A DNA stretch of 64,000 bases from assembly GCA_022749755.1 (NCBI GenBank), contig CM040450.1:12794913-12858912 (forward strand), written 5' to 3'. The notes beneath the pieces were generated by a model that saw only the letters and a list, made by a program, of their open reading frames with translations, had not been told where the DNA came from and ran no database searches. The first letter of the stretch is position 1. Every line of letters starts with the position of its first letter. Positions 49,263 through 63,366 of the stretch are shown here, piece after piece. The DNA comes from Azadirachta indica. Taxonomy: Eukaryota; Streptophyta; Magnoliopsida; Sapindales; Meliaceae. Position numbers and translations under genes: made by a program.

Positions 49263-51660
49263 TTACTTTTCTTCGATTAAGTCGCTGCTATCATCATCAG
49301 ACTCTGAAACTGCTTCTTCATTTCCAAGTGAAGAATCACTGTATAACTCCGTTAATGTATCCAAGCTCGATTTCTTGCTTTGAACATTCTTCAACAATTT
49401 ATCTTGAAGATCCACGGGGATAATTTCCTTGTCCCTGAGTAATTCTATGAAATTCTCTGCTCCCTCCATATCTCCTTCATCTTTAAAGTAATCTAGACAT
49501 GCAGCCAAGCTTTCTGCACTTGGCTTCCACTTGGATGGAGTTCGATAAATGGCTAGTACCTCCTTCATAGCTTCCACTGCTTTTTGGGTTTGATTATTCT
49601 GAAGATACCCTTTTGCCATATAATAGCACGTCTTCAAATGAGGCTTCCTGCCCTTCAATTTTCCCCTGTTTATAAGAGCTTCAGCCTTCTGCAAAAGACC
49701 TTTGCTGCAATAGGCATCGATCAAGAAGTTCAGAATTCGGAAATCATATTGTAAATTTCTGGACTCCCACTCCTCAAAAATCTTCTCAGCAGTTTCTAAG
49801 TCATCGAATTTCAGCACAGAAGGAATGACACACAAGTATCCCTTATTGTAAACCTTTACCCTTTCCTTAAACAGTTCCCAAATTCTTAAAACTTCATCTT
49901 TCTTCCCATATTTTGCATATTGTGTGAGAAGAAATTCATATGCTCTACCAAACTTTTTCCCAAATATCAATCCCTCGGATTTCTTCAGCATTGCCAAAGC
50001 CTTGTCCATATGCCCAACTCCTGCATACCCATTTGCTGCAGTAGCATAAATTGACCAGTCCAACACAACATTGGGATCTGATTCCATCATTTTCACAACC
50101 TTGTCAATTCCCTCAACATCCAAAGCAGCTGCATATGCACTTAGACGGGTGCCAAATGAATATTTATCATAACTAATGTTTTTTTCTTTCATTTCATGCA
50201 TCAAACTGTCAAGTTTCTCATAATTTCCAGCCCGATAATAAAGTTTAAGCATGTTATTGTAAACCAGTGTTGTCCTGGCCAGCCCCAAATCCCTCATTTT
50301 CTGCATAAGGTCCTCTGCTTTTTCCACAGATTTTATATAGCTATAGCAGTTGAGAAGAGCAGTATAGACCTCAACGCCCAACAATTTTATTGGAATGTTT
50401 CTGAAATAATTTTCCGCATGTTTTATTCCCTTAACTTTAGCAATCAAGTCTAGCCGAATGGCAGCATCTGCAGCTTTAAGTTCAAAGTACCTTCTGTCAG
50501 TCATCCACATGGATACCTGGGAAAGTGACATAGCAAGAGGTCACAGTACTAGAACATGTTAACAAAACATCGAAAAGCTTTAATCAAACTTAGTAATTTC
50601 ACACTCAATAAATCAATTTTCTTGTCAAATATAGTTAACTGGGACAAATAACAAGTCATTAACAAATAGGATTATTAATTGGGAGTCAGATCACATCAAC
50701 AAAACACATATGTTGCCATATCTAATATTAAGTTGAACCGAATTGTCTTTAAATGATCCATTTAAGAAACAAACTTAGAAAACCAGATATGAAAGTTTTA
50801 GCAATTTGGCTCACAGAAACTTGTTTAAGTTAATGAAACAGCAGCATTTCCATTCCCAAGCCAACTGCATTTATCTAAAGGTTCCATCAATCCGAACATC
50901 TATTCACTACACTCACTGGTAATGTTCTGAGTCCACTTCGTTCCTCTTTGTTTTCCCAAAATGCAAAATGTATAGTGCAAACTGTCAACAAAACTAATAG
51001 AGCCTAAGTATGTCCTCAATCATGCCAAATGAATTTATTACAAGTACTTCATCAATACAACTGCTTAGAGAATTGTCCACTTTTTATGCTACAGTTTCAG
51101 AATAATCAAAATTTCTTGAATTGCAATGCAAATGCTAACAACAAAATCAAGACCTCATGCTTTCATATTCTTTTTCCCTTCACAAATAACATAAAAAAAC
51201 AATCCCAGTAAACAAAATTAACCCATCAAAAAATTAAAAAGAAACCAAAAAAAAAAAAAAACAAGTCCCTTTGCTTGCCTACAGTTTTAGAGAACAAAAC
51301 GAAGCGTTTCATTCATTTCTTTTTAGAGGAAAAAAGTTTGAAGTTTTATACCTCAAGAGCGTGTGTGAATCGTCTGTAAGATCGCAACTCCTTGACGAAG
51401 GCTTGTAGCTGTTCTTTCTCTACAGGTCGTCCTTCTTCTACCCATTGGTCCAGCAGCGGGACGATCGAGGCCTTTGGATCTCCGATCGGAGAAATCCGAC
51501 GGTGAAGATCATACATTGAGCCCCTCCACTTACTTGTTTTAAGGCCCCAAGTGGCAGTTTTTGTCGTCGTCGTCGAGTAGGATGAAAAACCCAACACAGT
51601 TCTGCGACCGAACTGAGCATTGATGCTTTGCAATATTGTACCAAGACGTACAAGCTTCAT
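49263..51660 (-). CDS. Pentatricopeptide repeat protein, probably mitochondrial
   Basis: Two exons, 51352-51660 and 49263-50516, give 520 residues. The first exon starts MKLVRLGTILQSINAQFGRR, an amphipathic Arg-containing presequence without acidic residues, suggesting mitochondrial import. The rest is built of P-class PPR motifs, for instance VYTALLNCYSYIKSVEKAED, LVYNNMLKLYYRAGNYEKLD and RILNFLIDAYCSKGLLQKAE. It resembles the Arabidopsis At2g20710/At4g21705 group. Such proteins bind organellar RNA and affect its stability, splicing or translation; the target cannot be read here. The C-terminus is acidic and Ser-rich (SESDDDSSDLIEEK). The start is the first ATG in frame (an upstream TTG was rejected). 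TAGGGTTT at 51697-51704 (a telo-box on the coding strand) lies just upstream. A decayed copy of exon 2 is at 38486-39790. Confidence 0.9.
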
Positions 51661-51889
51661 TTGCAAAACAATTTCAAAGAGAAATGCAGAGCAGATTAGG
51701 GTTTAGAGTAAACCAAAACGGTAAGCGGAGCTGGGATTTAAGGGGATCCTTTTAGGAAAATGGAAAAATGATAAATTTCTCAAAACAGCCTCACTTTATA
51801 CCTAATTTACCAAACAAGTCATCTTTCAAAAATTTTTTTCAAACTAATTTTCGATCAAAAATGCCACTCAATAGCCACTAAATAAATAC

Positions 51890-52745
51890 AAAAATCTTAT
51901 TGTTTCTATTTTTTCCTCTCAATTTCATTTTTTCTCTACACTTTCCTCGCCAATCTCTTAACTAACTAAATTTTTCAACACACTAATCATTTCCTAGAAA
52001 TTAACATCAATCAATTAATCAAACCCAAATATTGTTATTTATATTGAGATGAATTTTTTAAATTTAATTTAAATTATTTAAATATTGAAGAAATAATACG
52101 TTTATACAACTCATGACTTATTTTTTAAAATTATTCATTAATTTAAGAGTATAAAGTATTGATTGTGTGTTATATGCATATTTGAATATATTTTATGCAT
52201 GATTTTTTAATTTGAAAGTATTTGTCTAGAGGTTAAAGATAAGTTGTAGTTGTTTTTAAGTGCAAAAGTCTTACTCGAACAGAGCATTCAAAAGTGGAGT
52301 AAATTATTTTAGAAAATTTGAAAATTAATTTTACGTAAAAGTGATTTTCAAAAAAGTCTTTTGTGCTCGAAAATTGCAGGTCATTTTCTACCTCTAAACA
52401 ATATCTTCAAACTTGAAAATCATACATAATATACATTTAAACATGTTCATAATAACTCAATCAATATTTTATACTCTTAAATTGATGACTAATATATATA
52501 AAAAAAAAAAGTCATGAATTGCATAAAATTTTTATTTTCTCAACTATCAAACAATTTGAATTAGGTTAAAAAACTTATTTTAATAAAAATAACAACTCTT
52601 TGGGGTTGATTATTTGAGTGATATTAATGTGTAAGCAATGATTAATATATTGAAAAGTTTAATTAGAAATTTGAGAAGAAAATGGAAAAAAAATTGTAGA
52701 AAAGGAATGGATTGTGGAAAAAGACGAAAAAAAGAATTTTTTTAT
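51890..52745. mobile_element. Foldback element (about 0.85 kb)
   Basis: The left half and the reverse complement of the right half share, in order, TCAACACACTAATCATT / TCAATATATTAATCATT, AATCAAACCCAAATATTGTT / AATCAACCCCAAAGAGTTGT, ATTTAAGAGTATAAAGTATT / ATTTAAGAGTATAAAATATT, and a GTATTTGTCTAGAGGTTAAA / GATATTGTTTAGAGGTAGAA block. Arms of roughly 380 bp surround a short loop near 52290-52350. No coding capacity. It lies between the PPR promoter and the ribosomal protein gene. Confidence 0.7.
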
Positions 52746-53499
52746 ATTTATTTTACTTTTAAAAAATTATACCCTTAAATATTATATAAATATATGCCGA
52801 ACACTTTCTTATTCTTTTTATAAATTTTATCAATTGAACCAATTAGCATTGACTTATATTTTAAATATTAAACATTAAAAAAAGCATAAGATTAATCGAA
52901 TATGACCAAATAAAGCTTCATGCTGCTTCACATTTCCAGTCTCTCTCCAGCTTGAAGAAAATTCAAAAATTCTTTTTATTTGATGTTTGAGGAGTTTCCT
53001 TTTATATTGAATCTCTGTTATCATTCTATGGTTCTGAAAGAAAATATCTTACTATAAAAGATATAAAATCTATAGTATAAAAATATAGCAGATGATTAAC
53101 CTCATTTTTACATGTATTATTCATATGCTATTAATTAAGATTACATTTTATATTTGCATTAGTTATCATACACTCGTTACACATCAAATATAACAGCATA
53201 GATGTTACCTATATGTTTAAATCTCCAGTTTCATGAATTACAACTATGACTGCTGATTTAACAATAAATTCCCTCCCCATTGTTAAGTGCATCTGCGGAC
53301 ACTCATTCTGGACTTTGTGAAACTTCACCAGGAATAGCCTTGATGAACCACTATTCTACTCTCCCAATCTGAGAAAGTTGCAGGATTACAAAACAGCTAC
53401 ATTGTAATTTTCCTCCAGCCAATTTACTCAAAAACTATTTAACAGCCCTGACAAATTAATCAACAATCAGTAACTCCTGTTTTTCTGTTGCCAAGCTGA

Positions 53500-53810
53500 G
53501 AATTCATTCGGTGAATTGCAGTGTAATGACCGATTAGTGCTCTTCCTTGCCCATCTAAGATGATGAATCCAGACGAGGTTTCTTCTTCATCATCTCAAAC
53601 TTAACATGAAAAATGTAACTTCATGAACATTCTCTTAAATCTTCGACTAGCTCCTGAGAAAAGCTCACATATTTTCCAACGTTTTTTCTCCTCTTTGTTT
53701 AATCTCTGAGACTCGTTTTGTGCTTCAAACCAAAGAATCGCTGTACAGAACCCTGAGTGCATGCAGGTATGATTCCGCATTTTGAACGTTGTCTTGAAAG
53801 CCATTGGAGT
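53500..53810 (-). pseudogene. Possible relic of a PPR gene 3' end
   Basis: Weak evidence. On the minus strand, ACGTTCAAAATGCGGAATC and CTGTACAGCGATTCTTTGG resemble the end of the intact PPR gene (TGTTCAAAGCAAGAAATC and TATACAGTGATTCTTCACT, around 49330-49390). Downstream, ATCTAAGATGATGAATCCAG at 53552-53571 parallels ATCTAAGATGTCAAATCCAG at 49085-49104. The open frame 53601-53804 itself has no PPR motif in frame. Confidence 0.4.
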
Positions 53811-54335
53811 TTTACACTAAGCATTTCTATTCCCCCTTTTTTTTTTAAAAAAAATTACTCTAATCTTGTCTACTTTTTATTGTCCGAACTATAGACTGGA
53901 TATCCAAAAACCACAAGTTTGGGATTTATAACACGATTTGACCCATAGAAGCGATATACAAAAGCCTCGGTAACGGAGACCACAAAACCTTACACACCCA
54001 TAAAAGCAACATTCATCCAATCAACACATGAATGAAATATCAAAAGGAAAACCAAGATAAAATATGCAACATTTAGAAGAAAAACACAAAATAAGTAGTC
54101 AGAGACAGCTTAAGTTGCTAAACTACAACATATCCATGTCATATTGAGAAATTTTAAGTCTCTAAATGCATCCTTAATATTATCTATTCAAAACTTCAAC
54201 AGATATGAAATCCAATGGTCTCACAAAGACAAAATCAATGAAGCATTCATGTTGTCCAAAAGTAAAAAACAGGCGCTCATGAGATACTGATAAAAGAACA
54301 AGAAAATTTCTCCTCTGCTTCTCTCTATTACATCT

Positions 54336-56173
<1,838 letters not shown>

Positions 56174-56390
56174 CCTGTCGATTCATATACATACACGAAT
56201 TAGCCAAAAACAAAGACAAAACAGTGGGAAAGAACAACGCCTGGTACAACGCCAGGCAACACAACGGTAAGAGGACCTGAAATTTGCAGAAGGAAGGAGC
56301 TTCTCGCTGTTGCTAGTGCGGTTGCGGCAGCTGCTGCTCTCTTGAGGCTCTCAAGTAAGTGAATCCTTTTGCTAGGGTTTTCCAAATTTA
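56174..56390 (-). promoter_or_regulatory. RPS5 leader with telo-box
   Basis: TAGGGTTT at 56373-56380 reads AAACCCTA on the coding strand, the telo-box common to plant ribosomal-protein promoters and leaders. The Ala-rich open frame in the same stretch begins with TTG and is not a convincing uORF. Confidence 0.6.
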
Positions 56391-58834
56391 TAGCCGGTTA
56401 TTTGAGAAGTAAGGTTTGACGTAGTTTCATCTAGGACCCCACTCTTTGAGTCATTTAACTTTCACCTCATTACTTTTGAAAGTAATCATCCAGACCCCAT
56501 TCAGTTAATGACTATTTGACATTGTTAGGTAAATTTTTCTCTTACATAATAGCGAAAAATAAAATAATTATACATATATCTAAAAAACTAATAATTCGAT
56601 AAATCACTCATTGTCATCGATAATTTTGTTGAAAAATAAATAAATTAAAGAGATTATAATTACATCAAATTTTGTGATAAATAATATAGGACAGCACATG
56701 ACTCTTTTGAATATCATAAATAGTCTTAAAAATTACCTTATTTTAAAATTTTTTCTGTTTCTTATCATGTTTGTTTTGATATTCTTTCTTTTATTTTTTT
56801 GTTTGCAATTTTTAGGTAAAAAATTATAATTCATAAATTTTTTAGCTTTTGTTTTCTTTGTTATTACTTATAAAATTTTGAAATTTTTAAATATATGATT
56901 AGACTAACGAATGATAGTTAAATGTCCGTTTGTTTTGACTTTTTTATTGATCAAAAAGACTTTTTTAATGATAAAAACTCTTTTCAAATTTTTTAATGTC
57001 GTTTGGTTGATAATGAAAAAGAACTTTTGAAAATTAAAAAAACTATTTCTTTCTATTGGAAAAAGCCTAAAATTTGGGTTTTTGACAATAAAGCTTTCCT
57101 AACTTTTTTAAAAGATAAAATTATCTAAAATACCCTTACTTTATTTTAAAAATTCTACGTAATTTTTTTAAAATAAAACATTAAAAATCTATTTATTAAA
57201 GTAATTACTCAAAATTTTCTCAAAAATCATTTGCGATAACTAAACGATTAATAAATTTTTATTAAAAACTCTATTTATACAAGTTTTACGGGTAAAAATT
57301 CTACTTTAAAAAGTTCTATTTAAAAAATTATATCAGACAGATTCTAAATTATTCCAATAGTGGTCAAGTTAAATTTTTAACCATAAAATTTAACCGCTCA
57401 TGATGTGAATGATCATTTTGGTAATTATTAGGAATAAAATTATAATTCACCCAAAATACATAGGCTGATTAACAATATTCTTTAGGGTTTTGGTTTTGGG
57501 CAAACATACCTATACGCGCGTCACAGCGCGTGTTATACGTTTTTCAGTTTTCACCTGTAGTATTTTTATAAATTGTGTATACATAATTCAATTTTGAGAG
57601 TTAAAAATTTTTTTAGTATAATTTACTTAAAGAAATGCAAAAAGATATTGTAAATCTAATAAAAATTCAAAAACATTCTTAAATTAGTTATGGATTATAA
57701 GATAAATGAAAAAGTTACACACATAATGTACCTTTTTTTAGTATATTCCATCACAATATTTTTTAAATTATTTATTTTTTTTACTCTTCCTTACAAAAAT
57801 TATAGGCATATTAGACATTTTTTTAAAAAAATTATTTAAAATAGTTACTCAAAATTTTAATCATTTATCATGATTAATATAATAGTATATAAATTCTTTA
57901 TTAAATAATAATTCTTGCATTATAGTTATATTAGAATATTATAATTGTGTAAAACAAAGATTGTTTTAGATATTATAACTTCATTTACCCATATTTTATG
58001 GATTTTTTTTGAGAAGCACAAAGTTTCTCATCATTTTTATTAAGTGCAATAAATATCACGTATCTAAAACAAAACACGTGAATATCTTTGAAAATATCTA
58101 TAAAAGCTTTATTTTCATTCTGAAGTTTTGAATTTTTAAATTACTTTTTCATGTCTTTTTAAGGACAAAGAGGACAAAGAATTCGATCGCTGTTAAGCCC
58201 CGTTAAGTTTATTTGTCACGAAACAAAATATGATCCGAAATTCTGATGTCATAATTTAAAAGGCATTTAGTTAATTTATATTTATGCAATTATTTTAAAA
58301 AATTCACATTTTTATCCATAAACTGAAGATTAATCGTGAAGAAATCGAAAATTAATTCTGCATAACTTTTGACTGACAGTTATTGAACCAAATCAATCTT
58401 TTTTCTTCCATCAAATTAACCTAATTTACAATTAATATAATTTGCTTAAAATCGAGATTGTGCATACATACAAATCAACTTTTGTTTTTCTCCAACAAAA
58501 GAAAAATGCCACTACTTGAATCAACTTTTCTGTCTCATTGCTCATTTACTGGTTTATGTAGGCAAGTTCATCAGTAGTGAACATAATAACTTAAAGCAAA
58601 CTTGAAAACACAGAAAATAACTTAAAGCAAACTTCATTTCAGAAGTGAAAGATATTACTCATCATCCAGAAACATATAATGCATATCTCAAAATCAAGTC
58701 TTAATATGAAAACCTTCAAAATAAAAAGTTGTGAAAACTCATGAAATTGCCATTCACTAGCTACTAAAACAACAAGCCACAACCCTAGACTCCAAAAACT
58801 GTGAGAGATAATAGTATGAGCAGTGATAGACCCA
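56391..58834. other. Intergenic DNA between RPS5 and RPS28
   Basis: AT-rich, no gene recognised. 56930-57350 has ends reminiscent of hAT-type MITEs (GTCCGTTTGTTTTGAC on the left, ATATCAGACAGATTCTAA on the right), but the inverted repeat is poor. The last about 200 bp should be the RPS28 3' UTR. Confidence 0.5.
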
Positions 58835-59071
<237 letters not shown>

Positions 59072-59915
59072 TTAACTTAAAATATCACTCAAACAACACA
59101 GATCTAAACAATGTGGTTCAAAACACGACACAAACAAAACCACAACTACTATCTATAATACCAAAGTAAAAACCAAAAAAATAAAGCCCTGCTAATTTCA
59201 CAATCCAGGCCTCTCAACCGACTAGAACAATAATTAAAGCACCAGGCCAATTCAGAAAATACATCACACATAGCTTCTCAGTATCTAGATCAATATCTAA
59301 AATTCAGATCAAAGTAAGGCTTTTTTTAGATGTTTACTGATTTTACAAGTATATCAAGCCAAGGCTTAAAACATTGAGATCGCGCAACAGGCAAGCTGCC
59401 AATGCAACAACATTCGGGAAATTTTTTTTTTAAATGTTGATACCAGCAAACATATTCTCATAAACGCTCCAAATCCCCGTTTCTCTACAAATTTTTTCGT
59501 GCAAACCAAACAAAAAGATAAGCAATTATATAGGCACATGTCAAGTTCATCAGTAAGAAACTTTTTGAGTATTTTTACTCTCATCAACTTTCCAGCCAAC
59601 ACATATTCGACCTAAAAGGACATAAAAACATAGATATTTTCTTCGCAACCAAACAAACCTAGAGACACTTTTAGTACTGTAAATTTTTCAGCAGCCAGAA
59701 AACTGCAATAAATCTAACACAATCATATCAAAACGCCCTAAAATGCTGGACAGTTATCATGAAACTCGCAAACATTATAAACGGTACGGAAAATTCATGC
59801 ATAAACAAACTCAGAAACGCAGTGAAAAAGTTTGTTCACTAATAACCTGAAGTAAAACTACGCTATTGATAAGAACGCTGTACAAACAATCGCAAAGAAA
59901 AGAATTAGAACGAAC

Positions 59916-60014
59916 CTGAGAGCACAGAAGAGTGGAGACAGAGAGAACGGGAGAAGCGGCTGTGCTGTTCTTGCAGGGAACGAAAAACCCTAGGTTTGTT
60001 GTTCTTTATATAGA
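59916..60014 (-). promoter_or_regulatory. RPS28 core promoter and leader exon
   Basis: On the coding strand, a TATA box TATATAAA lies at 60005-60012, followed by a telo-box-like AACCCTAGG/CCTAGGGTTT stretch (AAACCCTA in the plus direction at 59985-59992). The leader exon then runs to the donor at 59916. The spacing fits initiation near 59975-59985. Confidence 0.65.
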
Positions 60015-60195
60015 ACAGAAATCTCGAATGACTGTTTTGCCCTAATGGTTGCCCGGCGTTGACGGGGTTATTTTAGTCATTTGGCGAAGATTTAGGACAT
60101 GAGGGAATTTGGATTCGTTGCAACTGAGGTCCATGGTCATCAATGGGTCGACCGCCATTGTCTGCCGTTGGATTATCTTACTTTGGTTTAAGTAG

Positions 60196-60472
60196 CATCT
60201 GGAGGGGTAAATGCCCATTACCCCCTATTTTTCAGCCAATACCTATTTTCCCCTATATTTTTCGTAATATCCTATCACTCCTTGATTCTTATTTTCTTTT
60301 CGATTTTACCCTTAAGTTCAATTAATTTACAAATAATAAAATCGAAAATATCATAAATATTAAAGAGCAAAATCGAAATTTAGAGAGGTAATAAGGTATT
60401 AAAAAAAATATAGGAAGATAATGAGGCATTGGCTGAAAAAGTAATGAGTATTCTCCCCATTTAGAGGGATAA
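60196..60472. mobile_element. Foldback MITE-like element (about 280 bp)
   Basis: The left arm (GGGGTAAATGCCCATTACCC, TTTTTCAGCCAATACCT, CCCCTATATTTTTCGTAATA) pairs with the reverse complement of the right arm (GGGGAGAATACTCATTACTT, TTTTTCAGCCAATGCCT, TTCCTATATTTTTTTTAATA). Both arms continue into CGATTTT-containing inner sequence. It is non-coding and sits just upstream of the RPS28 promoter. Confidence 0.75.
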
Positions 60473-60820
60473 TTTGGTACAAAACACTGAGAAAACCTTC
60501 CACACTGCTTTACACATTATTATAATAATTATTATTACAAGACTATGATACATAGTTTTTATTATTATTTTGATAATTAATTAATTTAGTTGAATTATTT
60601 TAAAGGGAAATAAAATTATGAATAATGTTACATAGACAAAACAGAGATACAAAATTAATTAGTACTACCTAATTATCCCAAGTAAGTTGACACTCAACTT
60701 GGTGTTACATGATTATTACATTAACATTGCTATAAAAACCCAATAGTTATTTTTTATATATAAATATAAACTGATATAACACAATATAATTATAAATAAA
60801 TAAAGGGATATTGTATCGAA

Positions 60821-61686
60821 GAAAAGTAATATACCCCTAAAATTTTAATAAGTTGATATACCCTCCTAACTTTGAAGGAAAAGTTGAGAGATATCCTCTA
60901 AGACAATTATTTTTATTTTTAATTGACTACTTTACTCCTTAACTATTAAAAAAATATAAAATAACTATATTATTCTTATTTTTATTTTGTAATAATGAAT
61001 ATGATTTTATTGTAATATTTAAATTTAAAAGCAATAATAATATTTTTTTATTTTTAATTATTTTTCTCCTTCCAAATTTACTATCAAATTTTTTGACAAT
61101 ATTAATTATATATAACTTTAAAACAAATTATTTATTTGAAATAGTCTTATATTCTTTAAAAATTATATATAATTAATATTGTCAATCTTATGTATAACTA
61201 TGTAAAAATTTAATAAATTTTGATAACAGATATTATTATTATTATACACAATTATTATAAAAACAAGAATATTATTTTTATTATTATGAACTTTAGTATT
61301 GTCTAAATAATTATAAAAATATTAATTGTATATAGTTTTTAAAAATATGCAGGGCTATTTTAAATAAATGATTTGTTTTTAAAATTATATATAATTAATA
61401 TTGTCAAACAAAATTGATAGCAAATTTAGAAGGAGAAAAATAATTAGGAGTCTAAATTATTATTATTACTTTTAAATTTAAATATTAGAATAAAATTACA
61501 TTAGCTATTATAAAATAAAAATAAAAATAATATTATTTTATATATTTTTTAATAATTGAGAGATAAAATAGTCAATTTAAAATAAAAATAGTAATTTTAG
61601 AAAAGTATTTTAATATTTTCCTTAAAAGTTAGTGGTTACCTTGACTTATTAAAAACTAATAGAGTATATTACTTTTTTTATAAGAA
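60821..61686. mobile_element. Foldback element (about 0.87 kb)
   Basis: The left end AAAAGTAATATACCCCTAAA and the reverse complement of the right end (AAAAGTAATATACTCTATTA) match. Inner blocks follow in order: TTAATAAGTTGATATACC / TTAATAAGTCAAGGTAACC, ATTGACTACTTTACTCCTTA / ATTGACTATTTTATCTCTCA, CTCCTTCCAAATTTACTATC / CTCCTTCTAAATTTGCTATC, and TGACAATATTAATTATATAT in both. Arms are about 400 bp each. No coding capacity. Confidence 0.75.
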
Positions 61687-63144
61687 GTAAATTACAGTAA
61701 CAAAATCAATTTTATCGATAGATAATATTTTTATTCTTTGTATTGATTATAAGATGATTATCTTTTAATTTTCACACCTATTTCTATAGTTTTTGATATA
61801 TAATAAGTTGTATAAATAAATTTCATATATTCTACTAAAATTTAAGTCACAAAAATGACTTTACATTATATACTTGTTAATTATTTAGGAGTTGTTTGCT
61901 TTTCTAACTAAAATTTGAATATAATTATTCAAATGTTTAGGAGTCATTTGTTTTTTAACTTCTATTTGAATATTTATAAAAAATATCTAAATATAATTAA
62001 GTCAAAAATTTTAATTTAAATATGAATAAGTAAATGTCTGAATAATTTAATATTTTTATTTTTTTCTAAAATATTCCTATTATTTTAATTTATTTACCAA
62101 TAAAATTAAAACCCTAACTAACTATTTTTAATGTATCTCTTCTCTATTGTGGGTCCTCCATACTTGTCTTCTTAATTATACTTATTTTATAATTTAATTA
62201 TTACAATAAATTTATATATTTAGATAATTATAATTATATTATAATATAACTTATTATTTTTATTTATTTTTTTTATATTTACATCATTAATTAGAATTAT
62301 TTTTTAAAAAAAGTTATATATCAAATAAATAAATAATATACATACTAATATGATTTATTTTTTTATCTATTATTATGTTAATATAATAAAAATTATTATA
62401 GATATAAGAATATTTTTTAAAAGGGTATATATATATATATATCAATTTTTAAACTTTTTATTTTATCAAAATAAACAATTTATTACTTATTTTCAGATGT
62501 CTTAAAATACAAAATAAATATATCATTTAAATTTATTTGGAATATTAATTATACTGAAATTTTAATAGAAGATAATTAAGAATTTAATAAAATTTTAATA
62601 GGAGATAATTAAAAATTTAGTGAGGTTTTCTAATTAAAAATAATTAAAGAATTGCGCATTTTTTTATCATTTTAACAGGTGGGGCAAAAGTCCCAAAAAA
62701 AAATTGATCCGGTAAAAAATTAGGAGGCAGGTTTACCAGTTGATAGAGGCAGGTTTAACGGGAAAATCATTACGGGTGGTACAAGAGATGCAATCTACAC
62801 TCCGATTAGTCGATTATACCTTTTTTCCTTTGTTTTATAATATTTAAAGACGATTTTTTGAAAAACAAAAAAAGTGGCTCCAATGACAAAAAATTTAGAT
62901 CTTCTGCAGACTAAATGAAAATATAAACTTAGTAGGGCACCAAGCAATAACTTCTCTAAACTCAGCAAGAAGAGGGCCCTCAAGAAAAATATTTTGAAAT
63001 GTATAGGTTAAGTGAAATAAAATATTTTTCAGGGGTGTATTTGAAAATTCATTTTGGAACCCCGAAATTTGGAGAGCAGGAAAAATAGTGACCGCACTCT
63101 GCTGTTGCTTTGCTCTTCGCTTCAAATCTCTCCGCACCTCTTTC
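61687..63144. other. Intergenic DNA with probable promoter at right
   Basis: Very AT-rich to about 62640. A pair of diverged repeats (TTTAGGAGTTGTTTGCTTTT near 61887 and TTTAGGAGTCATTTGTTTTT near 61938) may be transposon remnants. From about 62680 base composition becomes more balanced, consistent with promoter and leader of the plus-strand gene starting at 63145. The minus-strand frame 62895-63191 is judged antisense noise. Confidence 0.5.
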
Positions 63145-63366
63145 ATGGAGCTCGCACTCTCTTGCTCCTCTACCCTGGGAATTTCAGCCATAAATTCGTC
63201 CTGTAAAACCTCTTCTTATCAAAAAAAGATACCTGTTAAGCCAATTTGTAAATCATCTGATTATTTCTTGAAATGCTCTAAGAATTTGCCCTCAATTGGG
63301 GAGTACAGCTACAGAATTGGATTTAAACGTGTATCAAAACGACATCAAAGTCGTAACTTCGTCTGG
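63145..63366 (+). CDS. First exon of a probable plastid-targeted protein
   Basis: The ATG at 63145 opens 74 codons: MELALSCSSTLGISAINSSC, then a Ser/Lys-rich, almost acid-free stretch, ending in RHQSRNFVW before a GTATTT donor at 63367. The composition (Ser and Lys rich, few acidic residues, starting with a short hydrophobic segment) is that of a chloroplast transit peptide. Without later exons the protein cannot be named; the remaining exons are outside the window or hidden after a long first intron. An alternative is that the frame is spurious, since the opposite strand is also open here. Confidence 0.5.

Noticed and set aside
56200..56385. Ala-rich reading frame in the RPS5 leader as a possible uORF
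   Set aside because: It begins with TTG, not ATG, and lies in leader sequence.
56930..57350. Possible hAT-like MITE
   Set aside because: Only the outer few bases resemble inverted termini; the arms do not align convincingly.
59530..59590. Possible C/D-box snoRNA in the RPS28 leader intron (TGATGA and CTGA on the minus strand)
   Set aside because: The boxes are too close together and there is no terminal stem; not supportable by eye.
62895..63191. Minus-strand open frame beginning MAEIPRVEEQESASSMKEVR
   Set aside because: It is antisense to the start of the plus-strand transit-peptide exon; the downstream half is low-quality AT-rich sequence. The plus strand was preferred, though not with certainty.
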